From JBBDWK01 sp040902885 (GTDB taxonomy: Bacteria; Acidobacteriota; Terriglobia; Bryobacterales; Bryobacteraceae): a DNA stretch of 64,000 nt. Of the stretch, positions 1 to 8,647 are shown piece by piece. Location: NCBI GenBank assembly GCA_040902885.1, contig JBBDWK010000065.1:47613-111612 (forward strand), written 5' to 3'. The position numbers were made by a program, and so were the translations under genes. The first letter of the stretch is position 1; each line of letters begins with the position of its first letter. The notes under the pieces are model-generated. The model was not told the origin of the DNA. It saw only the letters and a program-made list of their open reading frames with translations, and did no database searches.

Positions 1-450
1 GCTGACGTGAATGCGCGCCTGCTCGACCTCGCCCAGCGACATGATCGAGCGTTCCAGCTCGCCCTCAATGGCGCGCCGGTAGTTCACCTGCTCGGCGAAA
101 TCGGTCTGGCCGAAGTTGGTTTTGTCGAAAAGCTCGAAGCCGATGCGCCCCGTCTTCGGCAGGCCGGCGGTGGCCATCTGAAGCCGCACTTCTGGAACGC
201 GATCCTCGGGAATGCGGACGATCCCTCCGGTCTGGTCGATACGGTACTCGATGCCGCTCTCCCGCAGCTTCTGGACCACTTCGCCCGCGTCCTCCGCCGA
301 AAGGCCGGTGTAGAGCGGCTTGAAGCTCCGCTCGCCGTTCCACAGCGCCAGGTAGTACAGGCCGGTTGCGACCAGCGCCGCCGTAACGGCAATGGTGATC
401 CGCTGGCGGACGCTGAGACTGGAGATGAGTTTCTTGAGCTGTTCCAACAC
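1..450 (-). CDS. fliF: Flagellar M-ring protein FliF, N-terminal 150 codons
   Basis: FliF forms the MS ring in the inner membrane, the base on which the flagellar rotor and export gate are built. The visible protein begins VLEQLKKLISSLSVRQ, has one hydrophobic segment (about residues 18-35) and then the start of the YscJ/FliF ring-building domain, including the stretch NYRRAIEGELERSI near residue 127. The GTG at 448-450 is chosen because it lies 15 bp after the fliE stop; a TTG codon follows directly and could also serve. The gene runs off the window at position 1, so the second half is not seen. Order flgB-flgC-fliE-fliF is the classical basal-body arrangement. Confidence 0.93.
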   Translation of the reverse strand, partial: MLEQLKKLISSLSVRQRITIAVTAALVATGLYYLALWNGERSFKPLYTGLSAEDAGEVVQKLRESGIEYRIDQTGGIVRIPEDRVPEVRLQMATAGLPKTGRIGFELFDKTNFGQTDFAEQVNYRRAIEGELERSIMSLGEVEQARIHVS

Positions 451-465
451 TTGTCGGCCTGGTCG

Positions 466-765
466 CTACAACTGCATGCGCATCACTTCCTGATAAGCCT
501 GCACGACCTTGTTCCGCGCCTGCAGGAACAGATCGAAGGCCAGCTCGGCGCGCTGCGCGGACATGATGGTCTGGTGCAGGTCGTCGCTCTCGCCGTTGAG
601 AAACTGTTCGATCTTCTGTGCGGCGTCACCCCGGAAATCTTCCACTTTGTGGATGGCGTCCTTGAGGATGCCTTCAAAGCCGCCGCTGCCGCCGGCCGCG
701 CGCGCAACGCTCTCGATCGCTTTGAGCGGGGAAACCGCGGAGATGGAGGGGAGCGGTGCGGCCAT
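466..765 (-). CDS. fliE: Flagellar hook-basal body protein FliE
   Basis: FliE is the small adaptor joining the MS ring to the rod in the periplasm. The 99-residue product has the usual size. Its C-terminal half carries the conserved FliE core (DDLHQTIMSAQRAELAFDL, then QARNKVVQAYQEVMRM at the very end). It lies between flgC (3 bp gap) and fliF (15 bp gap) and is surely in the same transcript. No signal peptide is present, as expected for a substrate of the flagellar type III exporter. Confidence 0.95.
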   Translation of the reverse strand: MAAPLPSISAVSPLKAIESVARAAGGSGGFEGILKDAIHKVEDFRGDAAQKIEQFLNGESDDLHQTIMSAQRAELAFDLFLQARNKVVQAYQEVMRMQL

Positions 766-768
766 CGC

Positions 769-1209
769 TTAACCTCGCATCAGGTCGATGGACCGCTGAA
801 TCATGTCCTTGACGGCGGACATCGCGGCCACGTTGGCCTGGAAACCGCGTGTCGCGCCCATCAGGTCCACCATATCCTCGGCCGGACTCAGGCGCGGAAA
901 GGCGACATATCCCGATTCGTCGGCGTCCGGATGGCCCGGAACGTACCGCTTCTCGGGCTCGCCCTGGTCGACCGTGATTTCGCTCACCCCAACGCCCGTC
1001 GAAAGCGCGCCGAGCTCCTTCTGAAATACCGCGGCGAAAGGCGAACCCTGCGCCCGGCTTTCGAAGATCACGTCCTTCCGGCGGTAGGGACCTCCGCCGG
1101 GAGTGCGAGTGGTTTCCGAGTTGGCCAGATTTTCAACCAGCACTTCCGCCCGGGTGCGCTGGGCGGCCATGCCGGAAGCGCTGACCGAGAGTGCGGAGAG
1201 AAGGCCCAT
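769..1209 (-). CDS. flgC: Flagellar basal-body rod protein FlgC
   Basis: FlgC is a proximal rod subunit exported through the flagellar apparatus. The 146-residue protein shows the family N-terminus (SALSVSASGMAAQRTRAEVLVENLANSET, read here in two pieces around residues 5-33), the central YVPGHPDADESGYVAFP type segment and the C-terminal coiled region VDLMGATRGFQANVAAMSA. Its ATG overlaps the flgB stop by one base (TAATG), showing translational coupling. Confidence 0.95.
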   Translation of the reverse strand: MGLLSALSVSASGMAAQRTRAEVLVENLANSETTRTPGGGPYRRKDVIFESRAQGSPFAAVFQKELGALSTGVGVSEITVDQGEPEKRYVPGHPDADESGYVAFPRLSPAEDMVDLMGATRGFQANVAAMSAVKDMIQRSIDLMRG

Positions 1210-1544
1210 TAGCTTCTTCCTTCGTGGATGGCCGAGCGCACGACGCGAATCTCCGAACGCAAAAGGTTCGACGCCAGGCTGAAACGCAAAGCGTTCTCAG
1301 CCAGCATCCGGCTCTCCCGGTCGACGCTCACGTTGTTGCCGTCGTTCTTCACCGCCAGTCCTTCCACCTCGATTATGTTGGGCGCCGCTCCTTTCAGCAG
1401 GCTTTGGACTTCGAACTGAAAGTCGATATCGCGGGTCTTATACCCGGGCGTATCCGCGTTGGCGATATTTGCAGCGCTGAGGCGCTGCCGGCTGCTCACC
1501 AGGTCCATGTAATGCTCCAGCCGGGAAGCGATGCCATCTAGCAT
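1209..1544 (-). CDS. flgB: Flagellar basal-body rod protein FlgB
   Basis: FlgB is the rod subunit next to FliE. The 111-residue reading contains the flagellar rod motif SAANIANADTPGYK and the following KTRDIDFQFE segment typical of FlgB. The open frame continues 25 codons upstream, but ATG 1544 gives the N-terminus usual for the family (MLDGIASRLEHYMDL). An alternative ATG at 1508 has a better Shine-Dalgarno (GGAG, 6 nt away) but would remove part of the conserved N-terminal helix. It is the first gene of the visible flagellar operon and diverges from the kdp operon. Confidence 0.9.
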   Translation of the reverse strand: MLDGIASRLEHYMDLVSSRQRLSAANIANADTPGYKTRDIDFQFEVQSLLKGAAPNIIEVEGLAVKNDGNNVSVDRESRMLAENALRFSLASNLLRSEIRVVRSAIHEGRS

Positions 1545-1677
1545 GCGGTGGGTTGGGCAATCGGAGTGCCGGGAGCTGCCGCCATGTTTTCTTAGGGTTG
1601 GAAGAGACGGGGGTGACAAAATCTTGCCGCGCGGCGAAGATGTGACGGACCTCCGTTAGAATTCGATTGAGGTCTGT

Positions 1678-3144
1678 TTGGAGAAGAGAGCGCATCGCGT
1701 GTCCGCTATTGCGGCAAGAAGCGCCGCCAGTCTGGGGCTGGTTGCAATAGTCACGGTCCTTTGCTCGCGGCTGCTGTCAGTGAACGCGACCACGGCGGGA
1801 TTTGCATACCTCATCGTCGTCCTGGCGATCGCGACGGGTTGGGGTTTGGTGGAAGCGGTGACGGCGTCCGTAACCGCCATGCTCTGCTTCAACTTCTTTT
1901 TCTTTCCGCCCGTTGGAAGGTTGACGATCGCCGATCCGCAAAACTGGGTCGCGCTGGGGACATTTCTCGTCACAGCGCTGGTCGCGAGCCACCTTTCGAA
2001 CCGGGCCAAGAGGCAAGCGATGGAGGCCAAAGAACGGCAGCGAGAAACCGAGCAACTTTATGCGTTCAGCCGCGCGATCCTCCTTACGGAGAGCTCTCAT
2101 GTACATCCTGCCGGATTTCAGGCGGCGCAACATATCGCCCAAACCTTCGACTGCCCCGCGGTGGCGCTCTACGACGCCAAGGCGGGTCAAATCTACAGGG
2201 GTGGCACGGGCGATCTGCCAGACATCGAAACGAAACTGAAGCGGGTCGTGGTGGAAGGCTCGAGGCTTGCGGAGCGTTCCGCCGATATCATGGTGACGCC
2301 CATCACCCTCGGTGGGCGGCCGATCGGCAGTCTTGCTCTCAAGGGGATCTCCTGCTCCGATGGAGCCCTTCAGGCGTTAGTGAATCTGGTTGCGATCGCT
2401 CTGGAGAGGGCGCGTTCAGCGGAGGCGGCAAGCCGGGCCGAGGCTGCCCGGCAGAGCGAAGAGTTCAAGTCCACGCTGCTGGACGCGATTGCCCATGAGT
2501 TCAAGACGCCTCTCACCTCCATCAAAGCGGCATCGACATCCATATTGAGCGACTCGGCTTCCCTCTCATCCGCTTCTCGTGAGATGGCCCAAATCATCGA
2601 CGAAGAGGCGGACCGCCTCACGCTCCTGGTGACGGAAGCAGTTCGGATGTCGCAGATTGAGGCAGGCAAAGTGCGTGTCGAGAGACGTCTAGTGAAGCTG
2701 CGAGAGCTTCTTCGGGATGTCCTGGCACACTTCGAATCGCGCACGGAAGGGCGGCCCATTCCAGTCGAGATCCCAAGCGCAATTCCGGAGGTTCCCATGG
2801 ATCCGGACCTGATCGGTCTGGCTCTGCGGCAACTTGTGGACAACGCTCTGAAATACTCTCCCACGGGCGCGCCGATCCTGATCAAAGGCATGCGGAAGGA
2901 TGAAGCTCTCGAAATCCGGGTTATCGACCATGGTCCCGGCATTCCGGAGCGAGAGCGGGAACGCATCTTCGACAGATACTACCGCCGGCACGTTCTGCCC
3001 GGTCAGGTTCCGGGCAGCGGACTCGGACTCTACATCGCCCGGGAGATCGTTCGAGCCCATGGGGGCGACCTCTGGGTGGAGGGCCAAATGGGATCCGGTT
3101 CGGAATTCTGCATATCACTTCCACTGGAGGCCGCTCGATCATGA
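1678..3144 (+). CDS. kdpD: KdpD-like sensor histidine kinase lacking the N-terminal KdpD/Usp module
   Basis: Membrane sensor kinase expected to phosphorylate KdpE. The 488 residues contain four closely spaced membrane helices (about 15-108, DUF4118 type), a GAF-like region (about 130-245), the HisKA dimerisation helix with phospho-acceptor H273 in DAIAHEFKTPLTS, and a HATPase_c domain with NALKYSP, HGPGIP and GSGLGLYIA. Full KdpD proteins are near 900 residues because they carry an N-terminal ATP-binding and Usp part; here that part is encoded separately at 9933-12165. The start is uncertain: TTG 1678 has GAGG 5 nt upstream, GTG 1699 has GAGAG 8 nt upstream. A -10-like TAGAAT is at 1657-1662. 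Confidence 0.9.
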   Translation: MEKRAHRVSAIAARSAASLGLVAIVTVLCSRLLSVNATTAGFAYLIVVLAIATGWGLVEAVTASVTAMLCFNFFFFPPVGRLTIADPQNWVALGTFLVTALVASHLSNRAKRQAMEAKERQRETEQLYAFSRAILLTESSHVHPAGFQAAQHIAQTFDCPAVALYDAKAGQIYRGGTGDLPDIETKLKRVVVEGSRLAERSADIMVTPITLGGRPIGSLALKGISCSDGALQALVNLVAIALERARSAEAASRAEAARQSEEFKSTLLDAIAHEFKTPLTSIKAASTSILSDSASLSSASREMAQIIDEEADRLTLLVTEAVRMSQIEAGKVRVERRLVKLRELLRDVLAHFESRTEGRPIPVEIPSAIPEVPMDPDLIGLALRQLVDNALKYSPTGAPILIKGMRKDEALEIRVIDHGPGIPERERERIFDRYYRRHVLPGQVPGSGLGLYIAREIVRAHGGDLWVEGQMGSGSEFCISLPLEAARS

Positions 3145-3833
3145 GTTCGGGCCGGATCCTGGTCGTGGATGACGAGCCGCAGATCCGGCGCGTTCTTCGG
3201 ACAGCGCTCTCCGCGCGGGGCTACGAAGTGCAGGATGCCCGCACCGGCGAAGAAGCCTTGGAAAAATTGCGTGAAGCGCGGTTCGACCTCGTGCTCCTCG
3301 ACATGAACATGCCGGGAATGGGAGGACTGGAAGCCTGCCGGACGATCCGCTCTAGTTCCGAGGTGGCGATTATCATGTTGACGGTGCGGAATATGGAGCA
3401 GGACAAGGTTGCCGCTCTCGACGCCGGCGCTGACGACTATATCACGAAGCCGTTCGGCACTCAGGAATTACTAGCCCGGATTCGCGCCGCACTGCGACGC
3501 GTGCCCACGGCCGGAGAGGGCGGTCCGGAGTCCATTCAGCTTGAGAATCTGGAGATCAACCTGGCGACGCGCCGCGTGATTTCCAAGGACCGCGAAATCC
3601 GCCTGACGCCGAAGGAGTTTGATCTCCTCCACTATCTGGTTGTCCATCCGAACGTTCCGATTCCGCACGGCAAGCTCCTCCAGGCCGTATGGGGGCCGGA
3701 CTATAGCAGTCAGGTTGAGTACCTGCGCGTCTTCGTCAATCAGCTTCGTAAGAAGATCGAGCCAGATCCCTCCCATCCGCGATACCTGCTGACTGAGCCC
3801 TGGGTCGGCTACCGGTTCGCGTTGCGTCCCTAA
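3141..3833 (+). CDS. kdpE: KdpE response regulator (OmpR family)
   Basis: Cytoplasmic DNA-binding response regulator for the potassium operon. The receiver domain (residues 4-115) has the acidic pair D10-D11, phospho-acceptor D54 in LVLLDMNMPGM, T in IMLTVRN and K in YITKPF. The C-terminal winged helix (about 130-228) has the OmpR-type IRLTPKEFDLLHYL and ends VGYRFALRP. It overlaps the kinase stop by 4 bp (ATGA), so the two proteins are made together. Its likely target is a promoter in the intergenic region upstream of kdpF or upstream of the kinase gene; no operator could be identified by eye. Confidence 0.97.
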   Translation: MSSGRILVVDDEPQIRRVLRTALSARGYEVQDARTGEEALEKLREARFDLVLLDMNMPGMGGLEACRTIRSSSEVAIIMLTVRNMEQDKVAALDAGADDYITKPFGTQELLARIRAALRRVPTAGEGGPESIQLENLEINLATRRVISKDREIRLTPKEFDLLHYLVVHPNVPIPHGKLLQAVWGPDYSSQVEYLRVFVNQLRKKIEPDPSHPRYLLTEPWVGYRFALRP

Positions 3834-3921
3834 CGGAATCCTTAGGCGATCTTTATGCCTTCCTAATGGCCTTCCGGTTATTTTGAAGGGGAAGGCTAGT
3901 GGGATGTCGCTGACGTCTCGG

Positions 3922-3986
3922 CAACCGCTTCCTCACGGTCGCGGCTCGGTAAGTCCTTCAGAGCCGCGACCGTGAGGGAGCGGTTG
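3922..3986. repeat. Long imperfect palindrome, dispersed-repeat copy 1
   Basis: Arms of 26 bp at 3922-3947 and 3961-3986 match with one mismatch and enclose a 13-nt loop. A second copy with the same core (CCTC..GGTCGCGGCTC / GAGCCGCGACC..GAGGGAGCGG) and the same loop length is at 41337-41393. It lies between kdpE and the kdpF region, so it could end or process the kdpDE transcript, but no T-run follows. Probably a REP/MITE-like dispersed element. Confidence 0.85.
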
Positions 3987-4007
3987 TTGGTCGATCGCTA
4001 TAAGACC

Positions 4008-4091
4008 ATGCTGGATCTTTTCTACATCGCCGTCGCGGCCGTGTTTTTCATCGGCTGCTGGTTCTTTACCAAAGCGTGCGACCAGTTGTAG
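4008..4091 (+). CDS. 27-residue single-helix membrane microprotein upstream of kdpF
   Basis: The frame reads MLDLFYIAVAAVFFIG followed by CWFFTKACDQL and a TAG stop. Residues 4-20 form one clear membrane helix, followed by a short charged tail with KACDQL. It ends 8 bp before the kdpF ATG and has the size and topology of KdpF, but a different sequence. That placement suggests a small extra subunit or regulator of the Kdp pump. No strong Shine-Dalgarno precedes the ATG; in-frame TTG codons at 3984 and 3987 follow GGGAG but lie inside the palindrome. I do not know a family name for it. Confidence 0.6.
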   Translation: MLDLFYIAVAAVFFIGCWFFTKACDQL

Positions 4092-4099
4092 GCCCCATT

Positions 4100-4183
4100 A
4101 TGGACTACATCATCGCGGGAATCGTATCGATTCCGCTGTTCTTGTACTTAATCTACGCACTCCTGAAACCGGAGCGCTTCTGA
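4100..4183 (+). CDS. kdpF: KdpF, small stabilising subunit of the Kdp potassium pump
   Basis: KdpF is a lipid-like single-helix peptide that stabilises the KdpABC complex in the inner membrane. The 27-residue product begins MDYIIAGIVSIPLFLYLIYA and ends LLKPERF, matching the family pattern of one helix followed by a short tail with KPE(R/K)F. The stop is immediately followed by the kdpA start region. It is below the length limit of most gene callers. Confidence 0.9.
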   Translation: MDYIIAGIVSIPLFLYLIYALLKPERF

Positions 4184-4191
4184 GGATGCCC

Positions 4192-5955
4192 ATGACGGCG
4201 TCAGGCATATTCCAGATATCTGTTTACTTTCTGCTACTCCTCGCCATGACGAAGCCGCTCGGCTCCTACATGGCCCGCATCTTCGAAGGCGAGCAAACCT
4301 TTGTGCATCCGGTCCTTCGTCCGCTGGAGAGACTGCTCTATTCTCTTGGCGGAGTGAAGGAGAACGTGGAGCAACGGTGGACCCAGTACGCAGCCAGCCT
4401 TCTATCCTTCAGCCTGTTCGGCTTTCTCTTTCTGTATTTGTTCCAGTTGCTCCAGGGCATTCTGCCGCTCAATCCGATGAGCTTCGGCGCCACGACGCCA
4501 GATCTGGCCTTCAACACCGCGGTTTCGTTTGCGACCAATACGAACTGGCAGAGTTATGTGGGCGAAACAACCCTGAGTTACCTGGTCCAGATGGTTGGGC
4601 TAACCGTACAGAACTTCGTTTCCGCGGCGGCTGGCATCGCGGTCGCCGTCGCCGTCGTTCGGGGCTTCGCGCGGCAGCAGGCATCGGTAATCGGCAACTT
4701 CTGGGTTGACCTCGTCCGGGCGACCGTCTACGTGTTGCTGCCGATCTCCCTCGCGGCGGCTCTCCTTCTCTGCTCGGAAGGCGTGATCCAGAACTTTGGC
4801 CCGTACACGGCAGCGACCACAGTGGAAGGCCGGACTCAGGTCCTGGCACAAGGGCCGGTTGCTTCGCAGGAAGCCATCAAGATGCTCGGCACGAACGGCG
4901 GCGGTTTTTTCAATGCCAACTCCGCGCATCCGTTTGAGAACCCCACGCCTCTCTCCAATGCGGTACAGATGCTCCTGATCTTTGTCATTCCCGCGGGCCT
5001 TACCTACACTTTTGGGCGAATGGTGGGCGACACGCGCCAGGGGTGGGTAATCTTCGCCGCGATGAGCGTGCTGTTTCTGACCGGCGTTTTTGTAACATAT
5101 AGCGCTGAGCAGGCAGGCAATCCCAACCTGGCTGAACTCGGCGTCCAAACCGGCGCAACGAACTTACAGCCCGGTGGAAATATGGAAGGCAAGGAAGTCC
5201 GCTTCGGGATCGCCGCCTCCGCGCTTTTTGCGACCCTCACGACCGCCGCGAGCTGTGGCGCCGTCAATGGCATGCATGACAGCTTTACACCGCTCGGCGG
5301 CCTCATTCTCCTATTCAACATGCAGGCCGGCGAGGTAATCTTTGGCGGTGTTGGCGCCGGCCTTTACAGCATCCTGCTGTTCACGATCCTGACCGTCTTC
5401 ATCGCCGGGCTGATGGTCGGCCGCACGCCGGAGTACCTCGGCAAGAAGATCGAAGGCAAGGAGGTTAAGATGGCGATGCTCGCGCTCATCGCGACCTCGG
5501 CCGCGATCCTGCTTTTCTCGGGGGTCTCTTCGGTCATTCAGTTTCCCAAAGACGGGTATTGGAATGCCCCATACGGCCCGGCCACCGCTAACCTCAATAA
5601 TGCCGGCCCCCACGGCTTCTCGGAAATCCTGTATGCCTACACGAGCGGCGCCGCGAACAATGGCAGCGCTTTTGCAGGAATCAGCGCCAACACGCCGTGG
5701 TACAACCTGACGATCGGCCTGTCGATGCTCATCGGCCGGTTTCTCATCATCATTCCGATGCTCGCGGCCGCGGGCAATCTCGCGGCGAAAAGACGTGTCC
5801 CGGTTACGAGCGGCACTTTTCCGACCCACGGCCCGATGTTCGCCGGGCTGCTGGCGGGCACCGTCGTCATAGTAGGCGCTCTCACGTTCTTTCCAGCGCT
5901 GTCGCTTTCCGCGATCGTAGAACACTTCTTGATGCACGAAGGAAGGCTGTTTTAG
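4192..5955 (+). CDS. kdpA: Potassium-transporting ATPase subunit A (KdpA)
   Basis: KdpA is the K+-selective channel-like subunit of the high-affinity KdpFABC pump in the inner membrane. The product has about ten membrane segments and the four pore-filter regions of the SKT superfamily, seen as FATNTNWQSYVGE, LGTNGGGFFNANSAHPFENP and ASCGAVNGMHDSFTP. The ATG at 4192 is preferred over ATG 4186 because GAGG stands 6 nt before it and KdpA proteins normally begin near this point (MTASGIFQ). The length of 587 is normal. kdpB starts 2 bp after the stop. Confidence 0.97.
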   Translation: MTASGIFQISVYFLLLLAMTKPLGSYMARIFEGEQTFVHPVLRPLERLLYSLGGVKENVEQRWTQYAASLLSFSLFGFLFLYLFQLLQGILPLNPMSFGATTPDLAFNTAVSFATNTNWQSYVGETTLSYLVQMVGLTVQNFVSAAAGIAVAVAVVRGFARQQASVIGNFWVDLVRATVYVLLPISLAAALLLCSEGVIQNFGPYTAATTVEGRTQVLAQGPVASQEAIKMLGTNGGGFFNANSAHPFENPTPLSNAVQMLLIFVIPAGLTYTFGRMVGDTRQGWVIFAAMSVLFLTGVFVTYSAEQAGNPNLAELGVQTGATNLQPGGNMEGKEVRFGIAASALFATLTTAASCGAVNGMHDSFTPLGGLILLFNMQAGEVIFGGVGAGLYSILLFTILTVFIAGLMVGRTPEYLGKKIEGKEVKMAMLALIATSAAILLFSGVSSVIQFPKDGYWNAPYGPATANLNNAGPHGFSEILYAYTSGAANNGSAFAGISANTPWYNLTIGLSMLIGRFLIIIPMLAAAGNLAAKRRVPVTSGTFPTHGPMFAGLLAGTVVIVGALTFFPALSLSAIVEHFLMHEGRLF

Positions 5956-5957
5956 CC

Positions 5958-8054
5958 ATGACACGCACGAATGTAGCGGATCCGGCCGAGCTGCTGCCCC
6001 AGAAGTTACCGCACGCCCGTCCCTTATTCGATCCGGAGGTTCTCAAGCGCGCCGTTCGAGGATCTCTCGTGAAGCTGAATCCGGCGGCCCTCGCCAGGAA
6101 CCCGGTCATCTTCGTGGTGGAAGTTGGCGCCGCGGTCACGACGATGTTCCTGATCCGCGACCTCATGACAGGAACGGGAGGAACCGGCTTCGCCGCCCAA
6201 ATCGCACTTTGGCTCTGGTTCACGGTGCTCTTTGCGAACTTCGCGGAGGCTATGGCCGAAGCGCGCGGCAAGGCTCAGGCGGATGCGCTTCGCAAGACCA
6301 GGACCGACGTGATGGCAAAGCGGATTACGGCAAGCGGCCGGATCGACCCGGCGCCGGCATCCAGGCTGCGCGCCGGCGACCGGGTCATCTGCGAGGCGGG
6401 CGATGTCATTCCAGGGGACGGCGAGGTTGTGGAAGGTATCGCGACCGTGGATGAATCGGTGATCACGGGGGAAAGCGCGCCCGTCATTCGAGAGTCGGGC
6501 GGCGATCGCAGCGCCGTCACGGGCGGCACGAAGGTCCTTTCAGATCGGATCGTCGTCAAGATCACTTCGAATCCCGGAGAAACGTTTCTGGATCGCATGA
6601 TCGCGCTGGTGGAAGGGGCAGAGCGCCGGAAAACCCCGAACGAGATCGCGCTGAATATCCTGATTGCGGGCTTGACGCTCATCTTCCTGTTGGCCGTTGC
6701 CACGCTGCAACCCTTTGCGCAGTACAGTATTGGCGCCGCGGGCTCCGGCACGATCCCCACGGTGGCGGTTCTGGTGTCTCTGCTGGTCTGCCTGATCCCC
6801 ACGACAATCGGCGGCCTGTTGTCGGCAATCGGCATCGCCGGCATGGACCGGGTCATGCAGCACAACGTGCTGGCCATGAGCGGGAAGGCGGTCGAAGCCT
6901 CGGGCGACCTCGACACGCTTCTTCTGGACAAGACCGGCACGATTACGATCGGGAATCGCCAGGCGGTCGAGTTCCTTCCGGTCAGTGGTGTCGCCGGACG
7001 CGAGCTGGCGGACGCCGCTCAGTTGTCGAGCCTGGCTGACGAGACGCCGGAGGGGCGATCCGTGGTGGTCCTGGCAAAACAGGAGTACGGGCTTCGCGGA
7101 CGCGAGGTGAGCGACGAGGCGCACTTCATCCCTTTCTCGGCCTACACCCGAATGAGCGGTGTCGATCTCGATGGCCGCCAATTGCGCAAGGGGTCGACGG
7201 ATGCTGTAAGCCAATTCGTCAAGGAGCAAGGCGGTCAGGTTCCGCGGGATCTGGTCGAGCTTTCCGAGCGAATCGCACGCCAGGGCGGTACGCCATTGGC
7301 CGTCGCCAACCGGGACCGCGTGCTAGGCGTGATTCATCTGAAGGACGTCGTCAAGGGTGGCATGAGGGAACGCCTCGCCCAACTGCGCGCCATGGGAATT
7401 CGAAGCGTGATGATCACCGGCGACAATCCCTTGACGGCCGCGGCGATCGCAGCCGAAGCCGGCGTGGACGACTTTCTCGCCCAAGCATCGCCAGCCGACA
7501 AGCTGAACTACATCAGGAATGAGCAGGCCGAGGGCCGCCTGGTGGCAATGACCGGCGACGGCACGAACGACGCACCCGCTCTGGCCCAGGCCGACGTGGG
7601 GCTGGCGATGAACACGGGAACCATGGCTGCCAAGGAGGCCGGCAACATGGTGGATCTGGATTCGAATCCCACGAAACTGATTGAAGTCGTTGCGATTGGC
7701 AAACAACTTTTGATTACCCGAGGCGCGCTGACGACGTTCTCCATCGCCAATGACGTGGCCAAGTACTTCGCCATCGTCCCCGCGTTGTTCATGGCGACCT
7801 ATCCGGCCCTCGGCCGGCTGAACATCATGGGTCTTCATAATCCCCAAAGCGCAGTCCTGTCCGCTGTCATTTTCAACGCGCTCATCATCATCGCGCTCGT
7901 CCCGCTTGCGCTGCGGGGCGTCAAATACAGGCCCGGAAGCGCCGGGAGCCTGCTGCGCCGGAATCTGCTCGTTTACGGTCTGGGCGGTCTCATCGCGCCC
8001 TTTCCCGGGATTTGGGCGATCGACCAAATTGTCCATCTGTTGAGGCTTGCCTGA
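5958..8054 (+). CDS. kdpB: Potassium-transporting ATPase subunit B (KdpB), P-type ATPase
   Basis: KdpB is the ATP-hydrolysing subunit that powers K+ uptake through KdpA. The 698-residue protein shows the actuator loop TGES (in VITGESAPVI), the phosphorylation motif DKTGTIT with phospho-Asp D324, the nucleotide-binding region and the hinge motif TGDGTNDAPALAQADVG. The ATG at 5958, two bases after kdpA, gives the usual KdpB start; the open frame extends further upstream inside kdpA but that part is not KdpB-like. It ends just before kdpC. Confidence 0.98.
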   Translation: MTRTNVADPAELLPQKLPHARPLFDPEVLKRAVRGSLVKLNPAALARNPVIFVVEVGAAVTTMFLIRDLMTGTGGTGFAAQIALWLWFTVLFANFAEAMAEARGKAQADALRKTRTDVMAKRITASGRIDPAPASRLRAGDRVICEAGDVIPGDGEVVEGIATVDESVITGESAPVIRESGGDRSAVTGGTKVLSDRIVVKITSNPGETFLDRMIALVEGAERRKTPNEIALNILIAGLTLIFLLAVATLQPFAQYSIGAAGSGTIPTVAVLVSLLVCLIPTTIGGLLSAIGIAGMDRVMQHNVLAMSGKAVEASGDLDTLLLDKTGTITIGNRQAVEFLPVSGVAGRELADAAQLSSLADETPEGRSVVVLAKQEYGLRGREVSDEAHFIPFSAYTRMSGVDLDGRQLRKGSTDAVSQFVKEQGGQVPRDLVELSERIARQGGTPLAVANRDRVLGVIHLKDVVKGGMRERLAQLRAMGIRSVMITGDNPLTAAAIAAEAGVDDFLAQASPADKLNYIRNEQAEGRLVAMTGDGTNDAPALAQADVGLAMNTGTMAAKEAGNMVDLDSNPTKLIEVVAIGKQLLITRGALTTFSIANDVAKYFAIVPALFMATYPALGRLNIMGLHNPQSAVLSAVIFNALIIIALVPLALRGVKYRPGSAGSLLRRNLLVYGLGGLIAPFPGIWAIDQIVHLLRLA

Positions 8055-8065
8055 AGAGAATTGAT

Positions 8066-8647
8066 ATGTTCCAGCAACTTCTACCCGGTCTTCGCATGAC
8101 TCTGCTGCTTACGATCCTTACAGGAGTGCTCTATCCGGGGCTCGTCACCGGTCTCTGCCAGGTTCTGTTTTCCCGTCAGGCCAACGGCAGCCTGATCTCG
8201 AAAGACGGCCGCATCGTGGGATCAATCTTGATCGGGCAGAGCTTCACGCGGCCCGAATACTTCCACCCCCGTCCTTCGGCGGCTGGGGCGGAAGGCTATG
8301 ATGCATCGGCTTCGAGCGGCTCCAACCTGGGGCCGACAAGCCAGAAGCTGGTCGATCGCGTGAGGGCTTCCGCCCAGCAGTGGCGCAAAGAAAACACCGG
8401 CTTTGGCGATCCAATCCCATCGGATATTTTGACGGCAAGCGGCAGCGGTCTCGATCCGCACATCAGCCCTGCTGCCGCGCAAGCTCAGGCCGCTCGTATC
8501 GCGCAGGCGCGCGCTGCCGCCCCCGGACAGGTTCAGCAGTTGGTTGCTCAATATACGGAAGGGCGCGATCTCGGCTTCCTCGGCGAGCCGCGTATCAATG
8601 TCCTGGTGCTGAATCTAGCTCTTGATGAGCGGTTCCCCCGAAGATGA
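8066..8647 (+). CDS. kdpC: Potassium-transporting ATPase subunit C (KdpC)
   Basis: KdpC is the single-span periplasmic-facing subunit that helps couple KdpA and KdpB. The 193-residue protein has the N-terminal helix (about 9-30, TLLLTILTGVLYPGLVTG) and the conserved IGQSFTRPEYFHPRPSAAG, SGSNLGPTS, DILTASGSGLDPHISP and FLGEPRINVLVLNLAL blocks. ATG 8066 is used because it lies 11 bp after the kdpB stop and gives the family N-terminus. It overlaps the downstream porin start by 4 bp. Confidence 0.97.
   Translation: MFQQLLPGLRMTLLLTILTGVLYPGLVTGLCQVLFSRQANGSLISKDGRIVGSILIGQSFTRPEYFHPRPSAAGAEGYDASASSGSNLGPTSQKLVDRVRASAQQWRKENTGFGDPIPSDILTASGSGLDPHISPAAAQAQAARIAQARAAAPGQVQQLVAQYTEGRDLGFLGEPRINVLVLNLALDERFPRR

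Noticed and set aside
7..1212. 401-codon open frame on the plus strand
   Set aside because: It is antisense to fliF, fliE and flgC, which have clear family motifs; GC-rich coding DNA often leaves the opposite strand open.
1557..1570. GG-N10-GC on the minus strand (GGCAC..TTGC), resembling a sigma-54 promoter before flgB
   Set aside because: It would place the transcription start almost on the flgB start codon with no room for a ribosome site, and no enhancer-binding regulator is nearby.
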